Shown piece after piece: positions 15,497-24,285 of a stretch of DNA of 63,187 nt. The translations under genes were made by a program, and so were the position numbers. The stretch's first letter is position 1. Each line of letters opens with the position of its first letter. Origin of the DNA: AA29 sp041481445 (GTDB taxonomy: Bacteria; Acidobacteriota; Vicinamibacteria; Fen-336); contig JBGPBV010000021.1 in assembly GCA_041481445.1 (NCBI GenBank), forward strand, positions 1 through 63,187. Direction: 5' to 3'. A model generated the notes under the pieces. The model had not been told where the DNA came from and did no database searches. It saw only the letters and a list, made by a program, of their open reading frames with translations.

Positions 15497-18391
15497 CTAG
15501 AAGGTCAGGCGAACGCCCAGCCGAAGGCTGCGGGGGCTCGTGAAGATCGTGCCCTTCCGCAGGTAGTCCGGGTTGGTGGCGGTCCGGCGCGGATCACCGA
15601 TCGCGCCCAGGGGCACGAGCGTCCCCGGCTGCGTGGCCAGGCCGCCATCGCCGTTGCAGAGGCCGGCCGGCAAGCCGCCGCAGGGACCACCGGGAAACAG
15701 GTTGTAGCGCTGGTCGTAGGACAGGATGGCCTGGCGGTCGAGCACGTTGAAGAGGTCGGCCTGAACGGTCAGCTTGACCGCCCGGGCGAGGCGGATCGGG
15801 TAGCCGGCGTGAAGGTCGATCTCGAAGTCGGCGGGGTTGCGGCCCAGGCTGCCGCGCGGAGCGAGGTAGTAGATCCAATTCAGATAGTTGACGGAGAGCC
15901 CGTAGGCGTTCTCGGGCCATCCGGAGTACCAGTGGGTGGACAGGCCCAGGTTCAGACCCGGGGCGCCGCGTCTGAGCTCATAGCTGCCGTCGGCCTTCAA
16001 CTGGTGCACGCTCTCCGATGTCAGCGGGCCGTCCGCGTTCACGAGGAAGTCCGCGTAGTCGAAGCCGGAGTTCCAGTTCGGAGCCGCTTCGCGGCTGCTC
16101 GAACGATCGAAGCTGCCGTCGTAGTTTCCCCGGAGCCGGGTGAACACGTAGCTGGCCAGGATCTGCCATCCGCTCGAGAGGCGCTTGCGGGCCGTGGCCT
16201 CCAGGCTGTAGTTGTGGCGCTCGGCCCGGGGTGACGACACCGCGGAGCCGTCGAGGAAGGCCAGGGTCGAGGCCGGCCCTTCGCCCGGGTTGCCGAAGAG
16301 ATACTCGCCCTCGCCCGTGTCCACGTCTTCGATGACACGCCCCAGGCGCCGCCAGCTTCCCTTGACCCCGACCGTGAAGTGGCCGCCCACCTCACGCTCG
16401 AAGCCGAGCAGCCATTCGTCGACGTACTGGCCGCCGATTCCGGCGGCCACCGCCGTCGAGTCTCCGCCGAAGACGTACGAACGCTGCGGGGCGGTGGCGT
16501 CCGGGGCGTAGGCGCCGGCGGTGCCGTCGAAGTTGTACGAGAAGGCCGCGGTCAGGCCGTTGAACGCCAAGAACTGGATGAGCTGCGGGATGCTCTCGAA
16601 ATAGCGGCCGAAGGCGCCGTAGACCTTGCCCTTGCCGTCGCCGGCCGGGTCCCAGGCCAGGCCGAACCGCGGCGCCCAGTTGTCCACGGCCAGGGGCGTC
16701 TTTCCGTCCCGATCCTCGAGCCGCTGCCGCTCGAACCGGAGCCCCAGGTTCAGCGTGAGGTTTCGGCGGAGTCGCCATGCGTCCTGGACGTAGGCCGACG
16801 TGTTGCGCGTCTGCGGCGCGGAGACGACGGGGTTCGCGGGCTGCCAGGTCGAGGGATCGTCGCGAGCGTAGCCGGGAGCGCGGTCGTCGATGCGGACGTA
16901 GTGCTGGTAGTAGTCCACGCCATCGGCGGTCACCAGCTTGGCCACGTAGTCCGCGCCGCTCACGAACTGGCGGGCGGCGCCGCCGAGGGCCTCGACGTCG
17001 CCGCCGAGCTTCAGCTCGTGGCCGGACAGGAACTTCGAGAGGTCGAGCTTGTAGACGTCGCGGCGCGCGGAGCTGTCGTGGTAGGGGCCGAGGCCGCCGG
17101 TGCTGGCGGTCGGGCTCACCGTCCGGTCGTCGAAGCGTGCGGTCTCCGCCCCGGGCCCACCCAGCGTCCGCCGCTCGCGGTGTTGCCCGAAGAGGCCGTG
17201 GACGAGAACGGAGCCCCCGAAGGTCCCGTCGTAGCGCAGGGTCACGTCCGTGTTGCGGCTGGCGTCGATCGTACCGAGGTACGTGCTGGGAGGACCGGTG
17301 ATGGGCCTGACCGCACCCGCGAACCGATTCGGATCGCCGAACGCCGAGAGCGTCACGCTGCTCGACGAGGCCGGCCGCCACGTCAGCTTGCCCGCGAACC
17401 GGTTGTCCCGCTTCTGGCCCGGCACCACCGAGCCGGCGCCGGGGACGCCCTCGCCCTCCAGGTCGCGGATCACCAGGGTGGCGGTGTCGGTGGCCACGCG
17501 GTTGAAGGCGGCGAAGAACCAGAGCCGGTCGCGGACGATCCGCCCGCCCAGCTCCGCCCCGAAATCCCATCGCGACGTCGTCTCGTCGATCGTGGTCGTG
17601 TCGCCGGGTCGCGACGCGGCGGTGCGGTCGTCGCTGTGCAGGCCTTGCCCGGCGAAGAAGCCGAAGGCGCCCCCGTGTAACTCGTTCGCGCCCGACTTCG
17701 TGAGCACGTTCAGGATTCCCCCGGTCGACCGCCCGTACTCCGCGGGCAGGCCCCCCGTCTTCACCTCGACCTCCTCCACGAAGTCGAAGTTCAGGTCCTG
17801 CTCGCGGTGGCTGCCGTTGATCGTTCCCGTGACGTTGAGACCGTCGACCACGTACTGGTTCTCGGCCCCGGTGGATCCGTAGAAGGCGGTGCCCATCTCG
17901 TCCTCCTGGGTGCCGGGGGCGACGCGGGCGACGGCGAAGAAGCTCCGATCGAGAGGGATGCGGGTGTAGAGATCGGCCGTGACGTTGAGGCCCGTGGCCG
18001 TGTTCGTGACGTCGATCTCGGGCGGAGGCGCGCTCACGTCCACCGTCTCCCGGACTTCCGCCACCTCCAGCCGGACGTGCAACGTGGCCGTCCGATCGAT
18101 GTCGACGCGGACGGCTTCCACCGCGGCGGGAGGGAAGCCGGCCAGCTCGGCCTTGACGCCGTAGGTCCCGGGAGGAAGGAAGGCCAGGCGGAACTCGCCG
18201 CGAGCGTCGGTGGTGGCGGAGCGGGCGCCCTGGAGCCGGGGGCTTCTCACCGTGACCGTCGCCCCCGGCACGGGCAGGCCCGAGCTGTCCGTGATCTCGC
18301 CGGCGATCCGGCCCGTGGTCTGGGCGAGGAGCGGCGATCCCAGGGCGAGGAGCGCCGCGACGATCAGGGGAACCCGTGGACGCATCCTCAT
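15497..18391 (-). CDS. TonB-dependent receptor with carboxypeptidase regulatory-like N-terminal domain
   Basis: This 964-residue outer-membrane protein has a signal peptide (VPLIVAALLALGSPLLAQ). Next is a carboxypeptidase regulatory-like beta-sandwich (GRIAGEITDSSGLPVPGATVTV, about residues 25-110), a plug domain (YVVDGLNVTGTING, VEVKTGGLPAEYGRSTGGILNV) and a long beta-barrel ending in the aromatic LRLGVRLTF. This is the Oar/SusC-like layout common in Acidobacteria for uptake of large ligands energised by TonB; the ligand is unknown. I chose the ATG at 18391 because GGAAGG precedes it and the signal peptide begins there. The open frame running on to 20653 is antisense to the kinase gene and not real. 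Confidence 0.92.
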   Translation of the reverse strand: MRMRPRVPLIVAALLALGSPLLAQTTGRIAGEITDSSGLPVPGATVTVRSPRLQGARSATTDARGEFRLAFLPPGTYGVKAELAGFPPAAVEAVRVDIDRTATLHVRLEVAEVRETVDVSAPPPEIDVTNTATGLNVTADLYTRIPLDRSFFAVARVAPGTQEDEMGTAFYGSTGAENQYVVDGLNVTGTINGSHREQDLNFDFVEEVEVKTGGLPAEYGRSTGGILNVLTKSGANELHGGAFGFFAGQGLHSDDRTAASRPGDTTTIDETTSRWDFGAELGGRIVRDRLWFFAAFNRVATDTATLVIRDLEGEGVPGAGSVVPGQKRDNRFAGKLTWRPASSSSVTLSAFGDPNRFAGAVRPITGPPSTYLGTIDASRNTDVTLRYDGTFGGSVLVHGLFGQHRERRTLGGPGAETARFDDRTVSPTASTGGLGPYHDSSARRDVYKLDLSKFLSGHELKLGGDVEALGGAARQFVSGADYVAKLVTADGVDYYQHYVRIDDRAPGYARDDPSTWQPANPVVSAPQTRNTSAYVQDAWRLRRNLTLNLGLRFERQRLEDRDGKTPLAVDNWAPRFGLAWDPAGDGKGKVYGAFGRYFESIPQLIQFLAFNGLTAAFSYNFDGTAGAYAPDATAPQRSYVFGGDSTAVAAGIGGQYVDEWLLGFEREVGGHFTVGVKGSWRRLGRVIEDVDTGEGEYLFGNPGEGPASTLAFLDGSAVSSPRAERHNYSLEATARKRLSSGWQILASYVFTRLRGNYDGSFDRSSSREAAPNWNSGFDYADFLVNADGPLTSESVHQLKADGSYELRRGAPGLNLGLSTHWYSGWPENAYGLSVNYLNWIYYLAPRGSLGRNPADFEIDLHAGYPIRLARAVKLTVQADLFNVLDRQAILSYDQRYNLFPGGPCGGLPAGLCNGDGGLATQPGTLVPLGAIGDPRRTATNPDYLRKGTIFTSPRSLRLGVRLTF

Positions 18392-18472
18392 CGGGCCTTC
18401 CGCACGGGATTCTCGAGGTCGAGCCCGAGCGGATGTTAGCACCCACGGGAGTAACATCTCGCCACCGCCGCC

Positions 18473-21022
18473 ATGTCCCTCGAGACCGGCCGACGTCTCG
18501 GCCCGTACGAGATCCTCGGCCCCATCGGGGCGGGAGGGATGGGCGAGGTCTACCGCGCGCGGGACACGCGGATCGGCCGCGAGGTCGCGGTCAAGCTCCT
18601 GCCCGCGTCGTTCGCGGAGGACCGCGACCGGCTGCAGCGCTTCGAGCGCGAGGCCCGCGCCGTCGGCTCCCTCAGCCACCCGAACCTGCTCGCACTCTTC
18701 GACGTCGGCACCGACGAAGGGATGCCCTTCCTGGTCACGGAGCTGCTCGAGGGGACGACCCTGCGCGAGCGCATGACCACGGACGGCCTTCCTCCGCGGA
18801 AGGCGGTGGCCTACGGGGCGCAGATCGCCCGCGGCCTCGCCGCCGCCCACGAGAAGGGGATCGTGCACCGGGACCTCAAGCCCGAGAACGTGTTCGTGAC
18901 CCGGGACGGACACGTGAAGGTCCTCGACTTCGGCCTGGCCCGCCTGACGCGGACGCGGAAGGACGAGGCGCATTCCGAGGCCACGACCCTGTCCTCGCCG
19001 ACGTCGGACGGCGTCCTCCTGGGCACGGTCGGGTACATGTCGCCGGAGCAGATCCGGCGCGAGCCCGCGGACGAGCGCTCGGACATCTTCGCCCTGGGCG
19101 CCCTCCTCTACGAGATGCTGTCGGGACGGCGGGCGTTCCGGGCGGACACCGACGTGGAGACCCTGCACGCCATCTTGAAGGACGACCCGCCCGACATCGA
19201 GGGCTCGGCCGTCCCCGCCGCTCTCCAGGGGCTGGTGCGCCGCTGCCTGGAGAAGGATCCGGCCGAGCGCTTCCGCTCCGCGCACGACGTCGCCCTCGCC
19301 CTGGAGTCGATGTCGGGGCCAGCGCTCTCCGGGGGTGGGTCGGCGATCCTGGCCGCGCCTCCCCGTGTCCGGCGCCTCCGCGTGATCGCGGGCGCGCTGG
19401 CCCTGGCCGCGGCGCTCGCCGTCGCCTACCGGCTCGGGACGATGGCCCGCGGACGGGAGACCCCGTCCCCGTCGTGGACGCTGCTCACGTTCGACCGGGG
19501 CAGCATCGCGCACGCGCGGTTCGGGCCGGACGGGCAGACCCTGGTCTACGGCGCGGCCTGGGAGGGGCGGCCCCTCAGCCTGTACTCGGGACGCACGGAC
19601 GGCCAGGGCTCCCGCGCCCTGGACCTGCCCGACGCCGACCTCCTGGCCGTCTCCTCCAAGGGCGAGATGGCCATCGCGCCGGGGCGCCGCTTCGACACTC
19701 CGGGCGCGAGCCTGGGCGGCGTGCTGGCGCGGGCGCCTCTGGCCGGTGGCGCCCCCCGGGAGGTCCTCGACGACGTCGAGTCCGCGGACTGGACGCCGGA
19801 CGGCAGCGCGCTGGCGGTGGTGCGCCGGATCGGGGGACGGCGCCGCCTCGAGTTCCCGGTGGGGACCCTCGTCTACGAGAGCGACTTCATCTATTCCCCA
19901 CGGATCTCCCCAGACGGTACCCTCATCGCGTTCATCGACGGCGCCCGCGAGACGCTGTGCGTCAGCGATCGCGCGGGCAAGGTCCGGGACCTGGTCGGCT
20001 CGCCCGACGGCCTGGCCTTTTCCCTCCTCTGGCTCCCGGGCGGCGACGAGATCCTCTACGGCGTGGAAGAGATCCACGGCGTGTCGCTTTCCGGGCGGCG
20101 GCGGCTCCTGCTCCGTCTTCCCCCGCCGCTCGGCGTCGGGCTCCAGGACGTGTCGCGCGACGGCCGCGTGCTGCTGACCCTCGGCCAGGTGAGGTCTGGA
20201 ATCTCCGGCCCGCCCCCGGGCGGAGCGGCGGATCGGGAGCTCACGGCGTCGCGTGCCGCGTACGGCGGAGGACTCTCCGCGGACGGCCGGAAGGTCCTCT
20301 TCGACGGCAGCGACGCGATGTACCTGCGGGACACCGACGGCGCCTCGGCGGCGGTGCCGCTCGGCGAAGGGACGGGCGTCGCCCTGTCCCCCGACGCGCG
20401 CTGGGTCCTCGCCTTGCGCCCGCCCTCGACGCTCGTGCTCGTCCCGACCGGGGCGGGTGCGGAGAAGACCCTGGACGGCGCCCCCATCCAGTACCTCGAC
20501 GGACCGGGCTCGGGCGCCTGGTTCCCGGATGGCCAGCGGTTCGCCGTGGTGGGGCGGGAGCCCGGCCGCAAGTGGCGCCTGTTCGTCCAGGACGTCGCGG
20601 GCGGTCGTCCGCGCGCGATCACACCGGAGGGCGTGGTGCCGCAGTGGCCGCACGTGATCGGACAGGCCGTCTCACCCGACGGCCGGCGCGTGGCCGTCCT
20701 CGATCCCGAGCGTCGGATCACGCTGGTCACGGTGGACGGAGGCGCGGAGGAGGTCGCGCCGGGCCCTCCCGAGAGCGGGGACGTCGCGCGCTGGAGCGCG
20801 GACGGCCGCGCTTTGTTCGTCACCGAGGTCGCCGGAACGCGGCTCCGGGTCCTCAAGCGGGACCTAGCGACCGGCGTCCGCCAGCCGTGGAAGGAGATCG
20901 CCCCCGCCGATCCGGCCGGGATCTTTCGTCTGAACGTCCTTCTCGGCCCCGAGGGCAACTCGTACGTCTACACGTACTACCGCATCCTCTCGAGCCTGTA
21001 CGTGGTGGACGGCCTGAAGTAA
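18473..21022 (+). CDS. Transmembrane Ser/Thr protein kinase with C-terminal TolB/PD40 propeller
   Basis: This 849-residue protein carries a Hanks-type kinase domain at about residues 10-280: Gly loop GAGGMGEVY, Lys41, HRDLKPEN at 132-139, DFG at 152-154 and the MSPEQ activation segment. One membrane helix (VIAGALALAAALAVAYRLG) is followed by an extracytoplasmic propeller of PD40/WD40-like repeats (FSPDG-type turns such as ISPDGTLIAFIDG and LSPDARWVLAL). The layout implies sensing outside and phosphorylation inside. It is divergent from the TonB receptor by 81 bases and is followed by a SpoIIE-type phosphatase gene, a plausible opposing activity. Confidence 0.92.
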   Translation: MSLETGRRLGPYEILGPIGAGGMGEVYRARDTRIGREVAVKLLPASFAEDRDRLQRFEREARAVGSLSHPNLLALFDVGTDEGMPFLVTELLEGTTLRERMTTDGLPPRKAVAYGAQIARGLAAAHEKGIVHRDLKPENVFVTRDGHVKVLDFGLARLTRTRKDEAHSEATTLSSPTSDGVLLGTVGYMSPEQIRREPADERSDIFALGALLYEMLSGRRAFRADTDVETLHAILKDDPPDIEGSAVPAALQGLVRRCLEKDPAERFRSAHDVALALESMSGPALSGGGSAILAAPPRVRRLRVIAGALALAAALAVAYRLGTMARGRETPSPSWTLLTFDRGSIAHARFGPDGQTLVYGAAWEGRPLSLYSGRTDGQGSRALDLPDADLLAVSSKGEMAIAPGRRFDTPGASLGGVLARAPLAGGAPREVLDDVESADWTPDGSALAVVRRIGGRRRLEFPVGTLVYESDFIYSPRISPDGTLIAFIDGARETLCVSDRAGKVRDLVGSPDGLAFSLLWLPGGDEILYGVEEIHGVSLSGRRRLLLRLPPPLGVGLQDVSRDGRVLLTLGQVRSGISGPPPGGAADRELTASRAAYGGGLSADGRKVLFDGSDAMYLRDTDGASAAVPLGEGTGVALSPDARWVLALRPPSTLVLVPTGAGAEKTLDGAPIQYLDGPGSGAWFPDGQRFAVVGREPGRKWRLFVQDVAGGRPRAITPEGVVPQWPHVIGQAVSPDGRRVAVLDPERRITLVTVDGGAEEVAPGPPESGDVARWSADGRALFVTEVAGTRLRVLKRDLATGVRQPWKEIAPADPAGIFRLNVLLGPEGNSYVYTYYRILSSLYVVDGLK

Positions 21023-21097
21023 CCCCGAATTGACTGTTTCCACGGAACTTCGCGGGTCCGATCCCGTCTACCCATGTTTGGGGGACAGGAAGTTGAC

Positions 21098-21118
21098 TTC
21101 ATGCCCGTGAACGCACGA
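21098..21118. repeat. 21-bp direct repeat, right copy
   Basis: Exact copy of 15461-15481. It contains an ATG (21101) that is in frame with the downstream phosphatase gene, so the repeat sits where that gene's 5' end is expected. Confidence 0.7.
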
Positions 21119-22519
21119 CTCACTCTTTCGGGCGCATTGCCCGACGAATCCCGCCCGCCCGCCGCGGGCGGCGTGACGCAAACGGATGCCCTCCGCGTCC
21201 GCGAGTACTCCGCCCGCGACCTCTCCCAGCGCGTCACCCGCTGCGACGACGTCGTGGAGGCCTTGTCGCGCCAATACCGGATCCTCGACACGCTGCGCGA
21301 GGCCGCGAACCAGCTCGTCGTGCACCGCCCGCTGCCCGAGGTGTTCGAGCTCCTGCTCGACCTGCTCTTCGCCGCCGTCCCCGCCCAGCGGGGAGCGATC
21401 CTGCTCCGCGAGGACGTGCCGGCGCGCCTGGAGCTGAAGGCCTCACGGTCGCGCAACGGCCTGCCCTTCGTCTCCGTCAGCCGGGCCATCGCCGACCGCG
21501 TGCTGGGACAGGGGAACGCGCTGCTGCTCGACGACGCCCTGCGGGATCCAGCGTTCAGCAGCGCCGAGAGCATCATCAACGGCGGCGTGCGCTCCGCCCT
21601 CTGCGCGCCGCTGTGGTTCGCGAACGGAGAGCGCGAGGAAACGGTGGGGCTCGTCTATCTCGACAGCCACAGCCTCGTCGACGCCTTCGACGAGGAAGAC
21701 CTCGGCCTCGTCACCGCCATTGCCAGCGTGGCCGCGGTGAAGATCCACACCACGCGCCTCCTCAAGGAGAGCCGCGACAACCGGCGGCTGCAGGAGGAAG
21801 TCCGCGTGGCCGCCGCCATGCAGGCCGACCTCCTGCCGCAGACGACGCCCACCCTGCCGGGCTGGAGCCTGGCCGGGGGCAGCCGGCCCTGCCTGGCCAT
21901 GGGCGGGGACTACTACGACTGGGAGCTCGGCGCGGACGGCCTCCGCCTGGTCCTGGCCGACGTGTCCGGGAAGGGAGCGGCCGCGGCCGTGCTGATGGCC
22001 GCGGTGAGGGCCCTGGTCCGATCGCGCTGGGCCGAGGCCGACCTCGCGCGCGCGTCGCGCTTGATCAGCCGGGCCGTCTTCGACAACGTGCCGGCCAGCC
22101 GCTACGCCACCGCGTTCCTCGCGCGCCTCGACCCTCCCACCGGCCGCCTGCGCTTCGTGAACGCCGGGCACCAGCCGGCGCTGATCGTGCGCGCGGACGG
22201 CACCGCGCAGGCGCTGGGCAGCAGCGGGGTCCCCCTGGGCCTGATGGAATCGGCGTCCTACACGGCGGCGGAGGCGATGCTCGGGCCCGGCGACACGCTG
22301 CTGATCTTCTCCGACGGCATCAGCGAGGCGCGCGACGCCGCGGGCACGGAGCTGGGCGTGGATCGGCTGGTGGAGATCCTGCGCGCCGGCCAGGGCCTCG
22401 ACGCGCCCGCGCTCGTGCCGAGGATCGAGCACGCACTGGACGAGTTCTCCTCCAGCGCGCCCATCGAAGACGACCGCACCCTGCTCGTGCTCAAGCGGGT
22501 CGACGTCTCCCGCCCGTAG
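21101..22519 (+). CDS. GAF - SpoIIE-type PP2C Ser/Thr phosphatase
   Basis: The roughly 470-residue protein has a GAF sensor domain (RILDTLREAANQLVVHR to VAAVKIHTTRLL, about residues 60-220), a short coiled linker (RRLQEEVRVAAAMQADLLPQ) and a C-terminal SpoIIE/RsbU phosphatase domain. The metal-binding motifs are CLAMGGDYYD, VLADVSGKG, NAGHQPALI and LLIFSDGISE. Such proteins dephosphorylate Ser/Thr-phosphorylated regulators such as anti-anti-sigma factors. Related acidobacterial proteins that I recall often carry an N-terminal FHA domain, which is absent here. ATG 21101 (in the 21-bp repeat, with AGGA upstream), ATG 21074 and GTG 21173 are all possible starts. Confidence 0.87.
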   Translation: MPVNARLTLSGALPDESRPPAAGGVTQTDALRVREYSARDLSQRVTRCDDVVEALSRQYRILDTLREAANQLVVHRPLPEVFELLLDLLFAAVPAQRGAILLREDVPARLELKASRSRNGLPFVSVSRAIADRVLGQGNALLLDDALRDPAFSSAESIINGGVRSALCAPLWFANGEREETVGLVYLDSHSLVDAFDEEDLGLVTAIASVAAVKIHTTRLLKESRDNRRLQEEVRVAAAMQADLLPQTTPTLPGWSLAGGSRPCLAMGGDYYDWELGADGLRLVLADVSGKGAAAAVLMAAVRALVRSRWAEADLARASRLISRAVFDNVPASRYATAFLARLDPPTGRLRFVNAGHQPALIVRADGTAQALGSSGVPLGLMESASYTAAEAMLGPGDTLLIFSDGISEARDAAGTELGVDRLVEILRAGQGLDAPALVPRIEHALDEFSSSAPIEDDRTLLVLKRVDVSRP

Positions 22520-22583
22520 TCGGCCCGTCCTCGGCCGGCCTTCCTGTACGCCTTCCGCCGGCCCGCCGACCTTACGATAGGGC

Positions 22584-23381
22584 ATGATCCGAGTCCCGCT
22601 CCTCGCCACTGCCGTCGTCCTCGCCGCCTCGTCCGCCCTCGCCCACGACACGTGGCTGCTGCCCGCGCGGTTCGCGGTCTCACCGGGCGCGGACGTCACC
22701 ATGGACCTCACCAGCGCCGAGCGCTTTCCGCAGGCGCAGACCGCGGTCAAGGCCGACCGCATCGCCCGTAGCGGGATGCGCATCGGCGAACGGAGGGTGC
22801 CCTTGCGCGCGGGAAGCGCGGGCGAGACGTCGCTCCGCATCGAGGGCCGGGCGCCCTCGGAAGGGATCGCCGCCGCCTGGCTGGAGCTCCACCCCCGCAC
22901 GCTCAGCCTGACCGATGCCCTGGTCGAGGAGTACCTCCGCGAGATCGGCATGTGGGACACCGCGGGCGCGCAGTGGCAGGCCTCCGGACGCCGGCCGTGG
23001 AAGGAGACCTACGTCAAGTGCGCGAAGGCGTTCGTGCGCGTCGGCGACGGCGCGGCGGACGGATCCTGGTCGCAGCCGGTCGGCCTCGCCCTCGAGATCG
23101 TTCCCGAGAGCGATCCGACCCGCGTCGCCGCCGGTGGGTCGTTGACCGTGCGCCTGCTGCGCCAGGGATCCCCGCTCGCGGGACAGCCCGTCGCCGCCCA
23201 GCCTGCGGGCGGCGACGCCGTTCTCGGGCGAACGGACGCCGAGGGCCGCGTCCGGTTCGTCCTCGATCGCGAAGGGGCCTGGCTCGTCAAGGCCACGGCC
23301 TTGCGGCGGCTGGAATCCGGCGACTGGGCGAGCGAGTTCTCGACCGTCACTCTCGCGGTCGAGCGCTCCCGCGGACGCTAG
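22584..23381 (+). CDS. DUF4198-family exported protein
   Basis: This 265-residue protein starts with a signal peptide (PLLATAVVLAASSALA) cleaved before AHDTWL, the characteristic mature start of DUF4198 proteins. It ends in a predicted Ig-like region (LRQGSPLAGQPV, GRTDAEGRVRFVLDREGAWLVKA). Family members are periplasmic and are often found beside nickel/cobalt importers or TonB receptors, where they probably bind metal. No importer is adjacent here, so the metal role is only family knowledge. TACGAT ends five bases before the ATG and no Shine-Dalgarno is visible. Confidence 0.8.
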   Translation: MIRVPLLATAVVLAASSALAHDTWLLPARFAVSPGADVTMDLTSAERFPQAQTAVKADRIARSGMRIGERRVPLRAGSAGETSLRIEGRAPSEGIAAAWLELHPRTLSLTDALVEEYLREIGMWDTAGAQWQASGRRPWKETYVKCAKAFVRVGDGAADGSWSQPVGLALEIVPESDPTRVAAGGSLTVRLLRQGSPLAGQPVAAQPAGGDAVLGRTDAEGRVRFVLDREGAWLVKATALRRLESGDWASEFSTVTLAVERSRGR

Positions 23382-23488
23382 CCCGGCGCCTCGAAGGTTA
23401 GACCGGACTCACCGTGCCGTGTCGTCTGGCGGCAAGCGACGGGCCTCGCCGTGATCCAGCTCTGGCCGGGGCCATGGCATCCGCGGTC

Positions 23489-24019
23489 CTAGCGCTTCAA
23501 GGCCGCGCGGATCCGGGCCAGGTGGTGGTAGCTGTGCCGGACGGCGTGGTCCTCCAGCACCAGCTGGCACGTGAGCGGGGCATCGGAGTAGAGGGAGACC
23601 GGAACCGCCCGATCGAGCTCCTCGTCGCTGAGCGCCCGGATGGCGGCGGCGGCGGCCGCGCTGTTGAGCCGGAGCAGCTCCAACGCCTCCTCCTTCGTCA
23701 CCGCGTCGTGCTCGATGGCGTGCCCGGCGTTGATCCGGTCGACGTCGTCCGGGGTCACGCCCGTCACCGGCTTGCCCGCCGCGACCGTCTGGGCCAGCTG
23801 GATCTCCAGCGGGTACATGTTGGCGACGTGATGCACGACGACGCCGATCTTGCGGCCGTCCCTGGGCAGGCGTATCTGCCACTCCGACTCCAGGAGAGCG
23901 CCCGCGAAGTCGGCCAGCGCGCGCGCGCCCTGCTCGAGGCGATCGGCGAGGGCGTTCGCACGCTCGCTGGCCCGACGCGCGGGCTTGACGACGGGACCCT
24001 TGGAGACAACACTCGTCAT
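23489..24019 (-). CDS. DinB-superfamily protein
   Basis: This 176-residue helical protein has the His pattern of the DinB four-helix-bundle fold: VVVHHVANMYPLE near residues 60-72 and DHAVRHSYHHLARIRAAL at the C terminus. These His residues normally bind a divalent metal. DinB-like proteins include thiol-dependent S-transferases; the specific reaction cannot be read. The ATG at 24019 follows AAAGGAA. Its upstream region shares two conserved elements with that of the methyltransferase at 11217. Confidence 0.72.
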   Translation of the reverse strand: MTSVVSKGPVVKPARRASERANALADRLEQGARALADFAGALLESEWQIRLPRDGRKIGVVVHHVANMYPLEIQLAQTVAAGKPVTGVTPDDVDRINAGHAIEHDAVTKEEALELLRLNSAAAAAAIRALSDEELDRAVPVSLYSDAPLTCQLVLEDHAVRHSYHHLARIRAALKR

Positions 24020-24130
24020 TGGCTTGTTCCTTTCGATGGCCGCCGGCGTTCCCGTGCCCGGCCTGCGATGTCATTACGGTGAGTCCCGGCCTCGGAGTCG
24101 TGTCCGAGCGTATGTTTTCTCTCGCCGCGC

Positions 24131-24185
24131 GTCCGCCAATGTCGGCGGCTTGCTCCGGCGTCCGAACGGGATGCCCGCGCGTCCG
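24131..24185. repeat. 55-bp imperfect dispersed repeat, copy B
   Basis: It matches 11335-11389 at 47 of 55 positions without gaps. It sits in the 266-base gap between the DinB-like gene and the zinc-ribbon kinase. This gap otherwise holds only the shared TACGGTGAG element (24076) and probable promoters. Confidence 0.6.
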
Positions 24186-24285
24186 GGGCGCGAGGGTTCG
24201 CCAGGCACCGGCGCGGTGGCGACGGGGAGGAGAATGAGGCCTCGCCGCGTCGTAACATACGCCGGGCGCGTGAGGGCGCCGAAGG

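Noticed and set aside
18392..20653. Open frame extending the TonB receptor gene upstream to 1718 codons
   Set aside because: It is antisense to the kinase gene and low-complexity. A proper signal peptide and ribosome-binding site place the real start at 18391.
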